DNA from: Haloarchaeobius amylolyticus
GTDB taxonomy: Archaea > Halobacteriota > Halobacteria > Halobacteriales > Natrialbaceae
Assembly: GCF_026616195.1 (NCBI RefSeq)
Contig: NZ_JANHDH010000002.1
Coordinates: forward strand, 992,001 to 1,056,000
Direction of reading: 5' to 3'
Length of the DNA: 64,000 nt
How positions within the stretch are numbered: position 1 is the first letter of the stretch; every line of letters begins with the position of its first letter. A model generated the notes under the pieces. That model worked only from the letters and a program-made list of their open reading frames with translations, made no database searches and was not told the origin of the DNA. Positions 54,629-62,096 of the stretch are shown in pieces. The position numbers and the translations under genes were made by a program.

Positions 54629-55146
54629 GACGACGGCAAGCCCTCGCGGCTATCGCCAGCGCCGGCCTGGCCGGTGGCGGCCTCTGGGTCGCACAGCACG
54701 GCCTCCCGGGAGGCAGTGACGGAGCGAGCCTCCCCGTCCGCGTCGAGACCCTCGACGCGCCGGGCTCGTCGGCCGGCGAGGCACTCGTCCCGACCCCCGG
54801 GACGGTCACGGTCGTCGACCTCTTCGCGACGTGGTGTGCCCCCTGCAAGAAGCAACTGGACGTCCTGAACGCGGTCCGCGGCGAATACGACGACGTCTCC
54901 TTCGTCTCGGTGACCAACGAACGCGTCGGCGACTCGTTCACCCGTGCCGACATCGCCGACTGGTGGCGCCGCCACGACGGCCACTGGACCGTCGGCCTCG
55001 AACCCGGCGGTGAGATACTGAAAGCCTTCGGCGCGACCGGCCTCCCCCACGTCGCCATCGCAGACAGCGATGGCAGGCTGGTCTTCGAACACGGCGGCCT
55101 CCTTGAGGCAGCGACGCTTCGCTCACAGCTCGCCGAGGTGGTGTGA
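54625..55146 (+). CDS. TlpA-like thioredoxin-fold protein
   Basis: This is a 173-residue exported protein with a Tat-like start RRRQALAAIASAGLAGGGL. The redox motif is FATWCAPCKKQL, and the cis-Pro is in TGLPHVAI. It is probably the reductant for SCO1 or for oxidase cysteines. The GTG start at 54625 overlaps the SCO1 stop (GTGA). The first part has no lipobox Cys, so a cleaved or anchored form is possible. It is the second such protein in the window (the other is at 35634). Confidence 0.88.
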   Translation: MRRRQALAAIASAGLAGGGLWVAQHGLPGGSDGASLPVRVETLDAPGSSAGEALVPTPGTVTVVDLFATWCAPCKKQLDVLNAVRGEYDDVSFVSVTNERVGDSFTRADIADWWRRHDGHWTVGLEPGGEILKAFGATGLPHVAIADSDGRLVFEHGGLLEAATLRSQLAEVV

Positions 55147-55184
55147 GTGCTGTTCGTTAGGATGTGAAGCGTCACGCGGACAAG

Positions 55185-55202
55185 TGGGCGCTGGAGGGTT
55201 CG
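55185..55202 (+). repeat. Imperfect copy of the tRNA-Arg 3' end
   Basis: Bases 55185-55202 match the tRNA-Arg 3' end at 58495-58512 in 15 of 18 positions, including the first nine (TGGGCGCTG). The orientation is the same. The segment between has lower GC. It could be a remnant attachment site from integration at the tRNA; chance similarity is possible because only nine bases are exact. Confidence 0.25.
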
Positions 55203-55313
55203 GCCCTACGGCCACCCAGCGACGGCCTCACCGCGCCTGACGACGCGACCGTGCAGGCGGGTCCGACGCCACGTTCGGTCGGCGAGCCCAGCAGTTGCGA
55301 CCCCGAAGAAGTA

Positions 55314-55327
55314 CCCCTCGCGAGGGG
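55314..55327. terminator. Perfect palindrome between convergent genes
   Basis: CCCCTCGCGAGGGG folds into a GC-rich hairpin. It lies between the TlpA-like gene end (55146) and the end of the converging membrane gene (55354). It may be a structural terminator, but no T-run follows. Confidence 0.3.
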
Positions 55328-55353
55328 ACTGGGACGGCACCGGATTCGACGTC

Positions 55354-55641
55354 TCAGTCGTCGACCCGAATACCACGGGAACCGTACAGCGAGTACAGTA
55401 TCGTGACCATCCCGAGCAGTGCGATGGCCGTCTGGATTGTGCTTGCGAGGAAGATGTCGACGTTCACCACCTCGAACAGCAGGCCCTCGATACCGCTGGC
55501 TAAGCTGATGAGCCCGAACCCGACCGCGAGATACAACATCGGTTCGCTGCCGTGGTCTCGATACCCGGTGTAGGCTCGGTACGCGATGAACGTCCCGATG
55601 AAGATGACGAGAAGTTTCCCGGCGACGAGCGGTTCGTGCAT
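55354..55641 (-). CDS. Three-helix membrane protein paired with a winged-helix regulator
   Basis: This is a 95-residue protein with three hydrophobic helices (about 8-22, 33-52, 62-85). The start codon shares one base with the stop of the upstream regulator gene (TGATG), so both are co-translated. Small membrane proteins beside ArsR-type regulators are common in haloarchaea and are thought to be membrane partners of the regulator; the function is unproven. Confidence 0.68.
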   Translation of the reverse strand: MHEPLVAGKLLVIFIGTFIAYRAYTGYRDHGSEPMLYLAVGFGLISLASGIEGLLFEVVNVDIFLASTIQTAIALLGMVTILYSLYGSRGIRVDD

Positions 55642-56015
55642 CAGCGATCACCTCGGATGCGCTCCCAGATTCGCGCGAAGCGCTCGGCGACGTCTTCGTT
55701 CGGTTCCACGTGCGTCCTTACGCCGTCGCCGTCGATGTCGACGCCGACGTGTGTAATCGTTGCCTGGTACATTTTGTGGTGGTCTCCCGACATGTCGACG
55801 CGAAGACGCTCGTCGATCAATCCATCTCCCTCGAGTTGTTCCAGTCGTCGATAGATCGTCGATAGCGAGACGTCGACGTGATCCGCGAGCTCGTTGGCCG
55901 ACCGTGGTTGGTCGCTCGTCCGCGACAGGATTGTCCGCGTGGTGTCGTCTGCCAGTGCTCTGAACAGGGCGTTCTCGTTCAGGTCCCAATCATCACGGGG
56001 GAACGATTCGTCCAC
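55641..56015 (-). CDS. Winged-helix (ArsR-like) transcriptional regulator
   Basis: This is a 124-residue regulator. ALFRALADDTTRTIL, the helix pair ANELADHVDVSLSTIYRRLEQL and GDGLIDER form the winged helix; the rest has VDMSGDHHKMYQATI. I placed the start at GTG 56015; a TTTAAG box about 27-33 nt upstream supports it, while the longer frame would run into the promoter of the divergent exported-protein gene. The two divergent genes share the 127-nt control region. No metal-binding Cys is seen, but His-His in GDHHKMY is present. Confidence 0.8.
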   Translation of the reverse strand: MDESFPRDDWDLNENALFRALADDTTRTILSRTSDQPRSANELADHVDVSLSTIYRRLEQLEGDGLIDERLRVDMSGDHHKMYQATITHVGVDIDGDGVRTHVEPNEDVAERFARIWERIRGDR

Positions 56016-56142
56016 GACGCTCCTACGAAAGATTACGACCCACTTAAACACCCTCACTATTGAGCGAATCCCAAACTGGATTTGCAAGGGGTGTGAACGC
56101 GCTCAGGGCTCTATTATCACGGTGGCTCGATGTTCACCTGTG

Positions 56143-56874
56143 ATGAGCTCGAAACGATCACTCCTGGCGATCGCGTTGGCCAGCATGCTGCTACTCAGTG
56201 GTATCGGAACCGTCTCTGCCCACAGTTGGCAGACGACGGTAACGCAAGGAGAGATGGAACTCGGTGTGAGCAGTTCGCCTGAACAGCCCGTCGCGGGGAT
56301 GCAGGCCGAATTCTCCGCCCGTATCATGGACGCGAACCCCGAAGGAGATGCGGACCGACTGGACTGGGGTGGCGTTACGAACCGCACCGTGGAAGTCCAC
56401 ATCCGCGGCCCTGACGGCTATCACGACCACGTGAAAGTCGAGATTCCCGAGGACGAAGCGCATTTCCACTGGACGTACATGTTCCCGGAAGCCGGGAACT
56501 ACACCATCGCCGTCGTGACGGAGATCGAAGGGAACGAGTACGCGTTCGAATTCCAGCGGACCGTCCAGCTCCTCCCGGCGAAAGCGACCGGTGAGGAGGT
56601 CGAGCACATGTCCGAAGAACTGCACACTGTAAAGAAGGGCGTGGACTCGACCAACAGTGAAGTCAAGGATGTCAACAAGAAGGTCGACAAACTTCAAACG
56701 CAGGTGACCGAACTCAACGAACAGATCGATTCCCTCGAGAAGAAGCTCGACGCCCAGGAAGAGGCGAAGAGTCAAGACGATGCCGCCAACGCTCAGCTCC
56801 CCGGGATGGGCGTCGTCGCAGCGCTGACGGCACTCGCAGGTATCGGTGCCTTCGCCCTCGGCCGACGAACCTAG
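56143..56874 (+). CDS. Exported His-rich protein with coiled coil and C-terminal anchor
   Basis: This is a 243-residue secreted protein. The Sec signal ends VSA-HSW, so cleavage would leave His27 at the N-terminus, as in copper-binding CopC-type proteins. More His residues cluster in GYHDHVKVE (94, 96) and DEAHFHW (107, 109) of an Ig-like beta domain (about 30-145). A coiled coil (about 150-210) leads to a C-terminal anchor that begins LPGMGVVAAL and ends GRRT, a PGF-CTERM-like arrangement with Met in place of Phe. A CTCTATTATC box precedes the ATG at 56143. Copper binding is inferred, not shown. Codon use is more AT-rich than in neighbours. Confidence 0.72.
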   Translation: MSSKRSLLAIALASMLLLSGIGTVSAHSWQTTVTQGEMELGVSSSPEQPVAGMQAEFSARIMDANPEGDADRLDWGGVTNRTVEVHIRGPDGYHDHVKVEIPEDEAHFHWTYMFPEAGNYTIAVVTEIEGNEYAFEFQRTVQLLPAKATGEEVEHMSEELHTVKKGVDSTNSEVKDVNKKVDKLQTQVTELNEQIDSLEKKLDAQEEAKSQDDAANAQLPGMGVVAALTALAGIGAFALGRRT

Positions 56875-56908
56875 TCACTGAATCACGACCTTCCCACAGA
56901 GAGTACTC

Positions 56909-57541
56909 ATGATCCCCAACCAGTCGTCCCGTCGTCGGTTCGTCGCGAGCGTTGGATCCGCCGCGTTCGTCGCCATCGCCGGCTGCGGGGCCCAACAATC
57001 CGAGCCAGCGGAGACGACCGCTCGCGAGACGACTACGACAGTGCAGTCAGAGACGGCCGCGTCGCCCGATACCGAGACGACTGCTCCGGCCACGACCGCC
57101 GAATCGACGGCAGCGGACTCGGCTGGGCCCGTCGTTCGGATGATAACGGACAACGATGGATCGTACTTCGACCCGAAGGGACTCCTCGTCGAACCAGGGA
57201 CGACCGTTCGGTTCGTGAACGACTCCGGGAGCCACTCGACGGTTGCCTACCATCCCGACAACGGCGACCAGCCACTTCGCATCCCGGAGGGGGCGACGCC
57301 GTGGCAGTCGAAAGCGTACTCGAGCACCGACGCGGTGTTTGAGCACACGTTCGAGACCGAAGGGGTGTACGACTACTACTGCACTCCACACGAGATGCTC
57401 GGGATGGTCGGCCGTATCGTCGTCGGTGAACCACAGGGCGGTCCTGCAACGACTGCGCCGACAGATCTACCGCCGGCGGCAAAGGAGTCGTTCCCGTCGA
57501 TCGACGACATCCTCGAGAAGCAGCGTATAGCCGGGCCCTGA
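56909..57541 (+). CDS. Blue copper (halocyanin-like) lipoprotein
   Basis: This is a 210-residue protein exported by Tat (SSRRRFVASVGS) with lipobox IAGC (Cys26), a Thr/Glu-rich linker to about 70, and a cupredoxin domain. Type 1 copper ligands are His109 in GSHSTVAYH, Cys158, His161 and Met166 in YYCTPHEMLGM. It carries electrons outside the membrane, probably towards or away from an oxidase. It follows the exported His-rich protein by 34 nt on the same strand and precedes a Cys-rich regulator. Confidence 0.92.
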   Translation: MIPNQSSRRRFVASVGSAAFVAIAGCGAQQSEPAETTARETTTTVQSETAASPDTETTAPATTAESTAADSAGPVVRMITDNDGSYFDPKGLLVEPGTTVRFVNDSGSHSTVAYHPDNGDQPLRIPEGATPWQSKAYSSTDAVFEHTFETEGVYDYYCTPHEMLGMVGRIVVGEPQGGPATTAPTDLPPAAKESFPSIDDILEKQRIAGP

Positions 57542-57780
57542 CGCGCCCATTATATCCAGAGAGAACGACTGGCGACATCCGACGCTCGGCTCTGCCCTCC
57601 TCACTTCGTCCGCCCGTGGAGAGCGAGCAGACCGGACAGGACGTTCTCGCGTCGTGACCGCTGGCTGCCCCGGCGAGACCCCGACGAGCACCGCCCGACA
57701 CCGCGAAGCCCTGACCATACTACTTGTATTTTGGGGACTTATCTGGCCTGCTGGAAACGAACGTGCGGTTAAACGGTTCC

Positions 57781-57794
57781 AGGAGAGATCTCCT
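57781..57794. promoter_or_regulatory. Inverted repeat before the Cys-rich regulator
   Basis: AGGAGA and TCTCCT are exact reverse complements separated by GA. The repeat lies between a GTTAAAC box (57768-57774) and the ATG at 57798, covering the likely transcription start, so it may be an operator. The site also contains GAGATCTC. Confidence 0.4.
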
Positions 57795-57797
57795 CGT

Positions 57798-58439
57798 ATG
57801 GTCGGGACTATCTTGGCGCAAATCGGTGTCGAAGCACCTGCAGGCTGCCCGCTCGCACGAGCGTCCGCCGATATCGACTCGACCGTCGAGCACGTCGCTC
57901 AGACCAGGACCGATGCGACCGGCGATACAGTCACAGAAGAGTTCGCGACCGATGCCGACATCTCGATTGATCACCCCGACGTCAAGCAGGTCTTCGAGAC
58001 CGACGGTCGGCGAGTCTATCGGTTCGACCGCACCACCGATTGCCCCTGCGTCTGTGCCTGCACGGAACGCCACGGCTGCCCAGTGTTCGACGTTCACGCC
58101 AGCGACGGTATCCTCTACCTCACCATCCACGCTCTCGACGTCGACACCGTTCAGGCCGTCGTCGACGACCTCCACGACCAGTACGAAGACATTCACGTCC
58201 ACAATCTCACAGCCAGTGGTGAGTACGACACCAGCGACCCGGTACTCGTAGATCGCGACGCGCTCACTGACCGCCAACGAGAGGTCCTCGAAACCTGCCA
58301 CGAGATGGGCTATTTCGATCACGATGACGGTGCGAACGCCACTGCAGTCGCTCGAGAGCTCGATATCGCGACCTCTACCTTCCGTGAACACCTGAACGCG
58401 GCCCAGCGCAAACTTCTCGACGCTGTGCTCGGTCCCTGA
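57798..58439 (+). CDS. HTH_10 regulator with Cys-rich metal-like motif
   Basis: This is a 213-residue regulator. The middle holds TDCPCVCACTERHGCP with Cys82, 84, 86, 88 and 94, plus Cys17 near the N-terminus. Alternating Cys of this kind are typical of Cu(I) or other soft-metal sites, though redox sensing is also possible. The C-terminal HTH_10 (from LTDRQREVLETCHEMGYFD, about 155) is intact. The ATG at 57798 fits the promoter. The gene sits next to a blue copper protein and near SCO1, so copper sensing is a sensible inference. No ligand has been shown. Confidence 0.8.
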   Translation: MVGTILAQIGVEAPAGCPLARASADIDSTVEHVAQTRTDATGDTVTEEFATDADISIDHPDVKQVFETDGRRVYRFDRTTDCPCVCACTERHGCPVFDVHASDGILYLTIHALDVDTVQAVVDDLHDQYEDIHVHNLTASGEYDTSDPVLVDRDALTDRQREVLETCHEMGYFDHDDGANATAVARELDIATSTFREHLNAAQRKLLDAVLGP

Positions 58440-58494
58440 ACCGAATACTCACACGCACACGATTCACTCGTCACGTCCGTTCCTCAGAGAATCA

Positions 58495-58569
58495 TGGGCG
58501 CTGCAGGATTTGAACCCGCGACAACTTGGTCCGAAGCCAAGCACTCTGTCCAGACTGAGCTAAGCGCCC
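58495..58569 (-). tRNA. tRNA-Arg (anticodon TCG)
   Basis: On the minus strand a full cloverleaf is seen: acceptor GGGCGCT/AGCGCCC with discriminator A, anticodon stem CTTGG/CCAAG and loop CTTCGGA giving anticodon TCG (bases 58532-58534), and T-arm with GGTTCAAATCC. CCA is not encoded. It reads CGA codons for arginine. The lower-GC segment with the copper genes lies on its 3' side, the usual place for integrated elements. Confidence 0.95.
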
Positions 58570-58633
58570 AAGCAACCAATGCTACTCGTCTGCCCTTTTT
58601 AACTCCCGCGATTTCCACCGAAACGAGGTGTGG

Positions 58634-59392
58634 TCACTGGAACTCGACGTCGATGACGGTGACCCGGACGACGACAGACTGGGCGTCACAGGTGTAGGCA
58701 CCGTCGCCGTCGGGGTCCTCCCAGCCGGACGCGTCCTCGAAGTAGCGGGTCCAGGCCTGGTCGAAACTGGTCGTGGGCACGTCCACGGTGACGTTGTCGG
58801 CGGTGACCGAACTCCCCCGGGAGATGTTGGGATAGAGGACGCTCGTCGAGTTCTCGCGGCTGATGATCTCCGCGTTGACCTCGCCCCCGATGGCGTTGCT
58901 CTCGCCGTTGAGGACGACGATGGAGACCACGGCCTGGTCGGACGAGTCCGAGCAGACGAACGAGGGCTCTTCGAGCATGACGCTGGCGGAGCCGTCCTTC
59001 CGGAAGACGGCGCCGTTCTCGTAGGCGACGTCGGTGTTCTCGAAGGAGTACTGGAGCGACCCGGTCGTCTCGGTGGCGACGGTCCAGGTGGTCCCGTTCG
59101 AGAGCCCGACCTCGACGGTCATCTGTGACTGCTCTTCCACCTGAAGGGTGCCTTCACTGAGTTGAATCGCGCCGGAGCGGCCGGGTGCTGCCCCGGACTG
59201 GATGTCGTCGAGGCTCACCGAGAGTGCCTGAAAGGCACGGGCCGCGTTGGTCTTCTGCTCGCCCTCCTGGAACTCGCCGAGGCTGCTGAACCCGATGCCG
59301 TAGACCACGCCGACGGAGGTGATGATGATGGAGAAGACGATGACGAACGCCAGCACGTCGCTGACCGCGCGTCGGTCCCCGTCAGTTCTCAT
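58634..59392 (-). CDS. Pilin-like exported protein 1
   Basis: This is a 252-residue protein with a short charged N-terminus (RTDGDRRAVSDVLA) and one hydrophobic helix to about residue 33, as in haloarchaeal type IV pilin-like proteins; the rest is an extracellular beta domain. Three Cys (CSDSS, YTCDA) might pair. It is the last gene of a five-gene minus-strand cluster with the PilC-like protein; its start overlaps the neighbour by four bases. It may be a minor pilin or surface component. Confidence 0.72.
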   Translation of the reverse strand: MRTDGDRRAVSDVLAFVIVFSIIITSVGVVYGIGFSSLGEFQEGEQKTNAARAFQALSVSLDDIQSGAAPGRSGAIQLSEGTLQVEEQSQMTVEVGLSNGTTWTVATETTGSLQYSFENTDVAYENGAVFRKDGSASVMLEEPSFVCSDSSDQAVVSIVVLNGESNAIGGEVNAEIISRENSTSVLYPNISRGSSVTADNVTVDVPTTSFDQAWTRYFEDASGWEDPDGDGAYTCDAQSVVVRVTVIDVEFQ

Positions 59393-59913
59393 GCTCGCAC
59401 CTCCACGCTGGGAAGTCCCGGCGGCTGGAGCTTCGGGTTCGCCGGCTCGCTCGCGAGTTTGATGTCCGACCCGTCGTAGACGATGTAGATGTCACCGCCC
59501 GAGACCCGTGTCTCGGTAACCGTGGTCGAGGTGTTGAACGGGACGTACACCGTCGTATCGGTAGACGTGGCGTTCAACACGAGACACGGGTTCGAGTACA
59601 CCGCACAGACAGACCCCGGTTTGAGGTGGACGGTGTAGGTCGACCCCGAGACCGACGAGGGATGGACGGACCGGACGCTCATCGTCGAACTGGTGCCGTC
59701 GGCCGCGCGGTCGACGCTCGCGATGTCGGTCGCCATCCGGTTGCCGATGGTCCGCATCTCGTCGCGGGCCGCGTCCGCGCGTTCGTCCTGCAGGAGGCCA
59801 CTGGCGCCCACGAGCAGCCCGGTGATGAGAATGGTCGTGATACCGATGGTGAGCACGTGCGTGACGGCTATCGAGACGCCGCGGTCGTCGGAGAGGGGGA
59901 GGTTCGGGGTCAT
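59389..59913 (-). CDS. Pilin-like exported protein 2
   Basis: This is a 174-residue protein with N-terminal DDRGVSIAVTHVLTIGIT and one hydrophobic helix, then a beta-rich exterior with CAVYSNPC (possible disulfide). The start overlaps the previous gene's stop by four bases. It is part of the pilus-like cluster. Confidence 0.7.
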   Translation of the reverse strand: MTPNLPLSDDRGVSIAVTHVLTIGITTILITGLLVGASGLLQDERADAARDEMRTIGNRMATDIASVDRAADGTSSTMSVRSVHPSSVSGSTYTVHLKPGSVCAVYSNPCLVLNATSTDTTVYVPFNTSTTVTETRVSGGDIYIVYDGSDIKLASEPANPKLQPPGLPSVEVRA

Positions 59914-60947
59914 CGTGAGGTGTTGTACGCTGGTTCTGACTGGAACGTTTCGCGGTACGAGATGGTTGGGGTGTCGTACTCGACCGTGACGCCGGCACGC
60001 CAGACGATATCGGTATAGTACTGGCCGGAGCCGGGCGTGCCAGTGGCTTCCTGGTACTGCGCGGACGAGACGAACTCGCCGGGTTCGCTGAGGACGAACG
60101 AGTAGGTCCCCGACGCGTTCTCCGAGTCACGGAACCAGATGTCGTAGCCCTCGGAACCGGTCTCGTAGTCGATACCGTCGGTGAAGTTGAACGTACACGA
60201 GGTCCCTTCGACCGTCCCCTCGGAGACGTCGACCTCGAACGTCGACCCGACCGCCATGTCGTTGCACGCAGACGTCGGTGATTCCATCTGGTCATACCAG
60301 TTGCCGGGAGCAGAACCCGACCCGTGGGCGACCGCGAGGTCGATACCGGCCCCGCTATCGTTGTAGATGCGGACGACGCGCCACTCCTCGGCGCCGGTCT
60401 CGTTGGTTCCCTTGACCGCGATGTGGAACGAGTCGGTCGCCTGGTTCGACAGCTGTGACCGGGTAAGGTCCATCTCGAACCGGACGATCTCGGAGGGCGT
60501 GCTGTCGGTCAGGTGCCAGTTGTCGCTCCCGGTGTCGTCCGGGTCGTCGTAGAAGTCCGACGTGTTCGTCTGGAACACCCGGACGCCGTACTTGGTGTTG
60601 CTCTGGTTGTAGTTAATGTCGACGAGCGCTGCGGAATCCTGGGCATAGGACTCCTGCAACAGGGTACTGTAGTTCGATGCGTTCTGCGAGAGGAGCGTGT
60701 CCCGGCCCGCCCTGTCCATGTTTCCCTCGTTCACGTATCGGGCTATCTGACCCATCGTGTCTGCACTCACGCGTTCGACAGCCTCGGAGTCGTCCACCGC
60801 GATACCACTGCCCGTGCTGTCGACGTTCTCCGTGAACAGCACCGTATTGAACACGACCACGATGCCGAGGATGATGAACGCGATGGCGACCGCGCCGACC
60901 AGCACCAACTGTGCCCGCGACCGGGGGCCGTCGTCGAGGCCTACCAT
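59910..60947 (-). CDS. Pilin-like exported protein 3
   Basis: This is a 345-residue protein with start MVGLDDGPRSRAQLVLVG and one N-terminal hydrophobic helix, then a large Asn/Ser/Thr-rich extracellular domain with many N-glycosylation sequons (NAS, NQS, NTS, NET, NDS) and two Cys. The long frame continues upstream with Arg/Gln-rich antisense-like residues, so I cut it at 60947. It overlaps both neighbours slightly. It may be a large minor pilin or adhesin-like tip component. Confidence 0.7.
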   Translation of the reverse strand: MVGLDDGPRSRAQLVLVGAVAIAFIILGIVVVFNTVLFTENVDSTGSGIAVDDSEAVERVSADTMGQIARYVNEGNMDRAGRDTLLSQNASNYSTLLQESYAQDSAALVDINYNQSNTKYGVRVFQTNTSDFYDDPDDTGSDNWHLTDSTPSEIVRFEMDLTRSQLSNQATDSFHIAVKGTNETGAEEWRVVRIYNDSGAGIDLAVAHGSGSAPGNWYDQMESPTSACNDMAVGSTFEVDVSEGTVEGTSCTFNFTDGIDYETGSEGYDIWFRDSENASGTYSFVLSEPGEFVSSAQYQEATGTPGSGQYYTDIVWRAGVTVEYDTPTISYRETFQSEPAYNTSR

Positions 60948-61582
60948 ATGACGATGCGCACCTCCACGACGTTGTACACCGGGCTGTTCGGTGCGGCGTC
61001 CCTGATGGGGAACTCGCTCTTGCTGGTCTCCCAGAGCTCCGGACAGCCGGGTTGACATCCCTGTCCGGTCAGCGTCTGGTTGTCGTACAGCGTCACCGTG
61101 TAGGTCGCCACGATGGCGGACTCGGTCGGGACGCCACGGTAGACCATCCGCTCGGACCGGGTGATCGTCGGGTCCGAGGGGTGGCGGTAGGAGACGATGA
61201 TATTGTACTCGCGGCCCTGTTCGCCGAACGTCTGGTTCAGCATCGCACCGAACTGTGTCCCGTCCGCGTCACAGGTCGTTATATTGGGTGGTGGGTCGGG
61301 CCCGTAGCCGATGCGTTCGTCGATGGCACCCGCGAAAGTGTCTTCGCTCGAGGTGCCGTTCCAGTGCCGTATCTGGCACGAGAGCGACTCCTCCTGGGCG
61401 CTGATGGTGAGGACGTCGTCCGCCTCGACCCGCAGCTGTTCCTGTACGTCACGACTCACCTTCCCGGAGGTCGTCGGCATGATGACGACAGACTGGAGGG
61501 CGAAGAGGACGGCCGCGAGGACGAGGACCGACCCGATGAACCCTTCCAGCGTGTACGCCTGTGCGCGTTCGTCCTGTCTCAT
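60941..61582 (-). CDS. Pilin-like exported protein 4
   Basis: This is a 213-residue protein starting MRQDERAQAYTLEGFIGS with one hydrophobic helix of about 20 residues, then an exterior with Cys in LSCQIRH, TTCDADG and GCQPGCP. The start at 61582 was chosen over one ten codons upstream because RAQAYTLEG directly precedes the helix, as in the family. The end overlaps the next gene by 7 nt. Confidence 0.7.
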   Translation of the reverse strand: MRQDERAQAYTLEGFIGSVLVLAAVLFALQSVVIMPTTSGKVSRDVQEQLRVEADDVLTISAQEESLSCQIRHWNGTSSEDTFAGAIDERIGYGPDPPPNITTCDADGTQFGAMLNQTFGEQGREYNIIVSYRHPSDPTITRSERMVYRGVPTESAIVATYTVTLYDNQTLTGQGCQPGCPELWETSKSEFPIRDAAPNSPVYNVVEVRIVIW

Positions 61583-61584
61583 GA

Positions 61585-62091
61585 TTACCACACCTTCACC
61601 ACGACGAAACACTGCACGTCACAGCGGTCGCCGGTGAGGACGACGACGCGTGACGTGGACGCTGCCGGTGTCTGTCCCTCGTAGTCGGTCCCGGCAGTCA
61701 GGTTGCCGGACCCGTCAGCCAGGACCTCTCTCGTCCCGTTGTCGTAGACGTTGACGATGGTGATGTTGACGTCGGCAGTACTTCGCAGCCCGAAGTGGTC
61801 CTGGAGCGCGGACTCGTTGTTCGTACTCGCCAGGAAGCTCTCGAGCTGGGTGTAGTTCAGCGTTCGGGGCTCGCCGTCGACGTGGTTCTCCTCGATGAGC
61901 GTCGCGGCGACCCGGTCGGACTTCGCCGTGATGTCGTCGCCGAGGGGCGAGCCGAAGGGCGTCAGCAGGCTCGGGAGGAACCCGAAGGTGAACCCGACCG
62001 TCAGCAGGAAGATGCTGATGCCGATGGCGAAGTCCTGGGTCGTCTGGGCGCGGTCGTCGCCGCACTCGATAGTTGTTCCCACCGATTTCAT
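61585..62091 (-). CDS. Pilin-like exported protein 5
   Basis: This is a 168-residue protein starting MKSVGTTIECGDDRAQTTQDF with the hydrophobic helix IGISIFLLTVGFTFGFLP, then a beta-rich domain ending with GDRCDVQCFVVVKVW (possible disulfide). It lies directly after the PilC-like gene with 5 nt between, so it is probably translated with it. It could be a minor pilin recognised by the machine. Confidence 0.7.
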   Translation of the reverse strand: MKSVGTTIECGDDRAQTTQDFAIGISIFLLTVGFTFGFLPSLLTPFGSPLGDDITAKSDRVAATLIEENHVDGEPRTLNYTQLESFLASTNNESALQDHFGLRSTADVNITIVNVYDNGTREVLADGSGNLTAGTDYEGQTPAASTSRVVVLTGDRCDVQCFVVVKVW

Positions 62092-62096
62092 CGTTC

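Noticed and set aside
55164-55406. 80-codon plus-strand frame starting MKRHADKWALEG
   Set aside because: It has coding-like codon thirds in the first part but runs into the end of the converging membrane gene and has no promoter or family; mentioned as part of the non-coding strip.
58494-58697. Short plus-strand frame starting MGAAGFEPATTWSEA
   Set aside because: It is read from the antisense strand of tRNA-Arg and is a well-known type of false gene.
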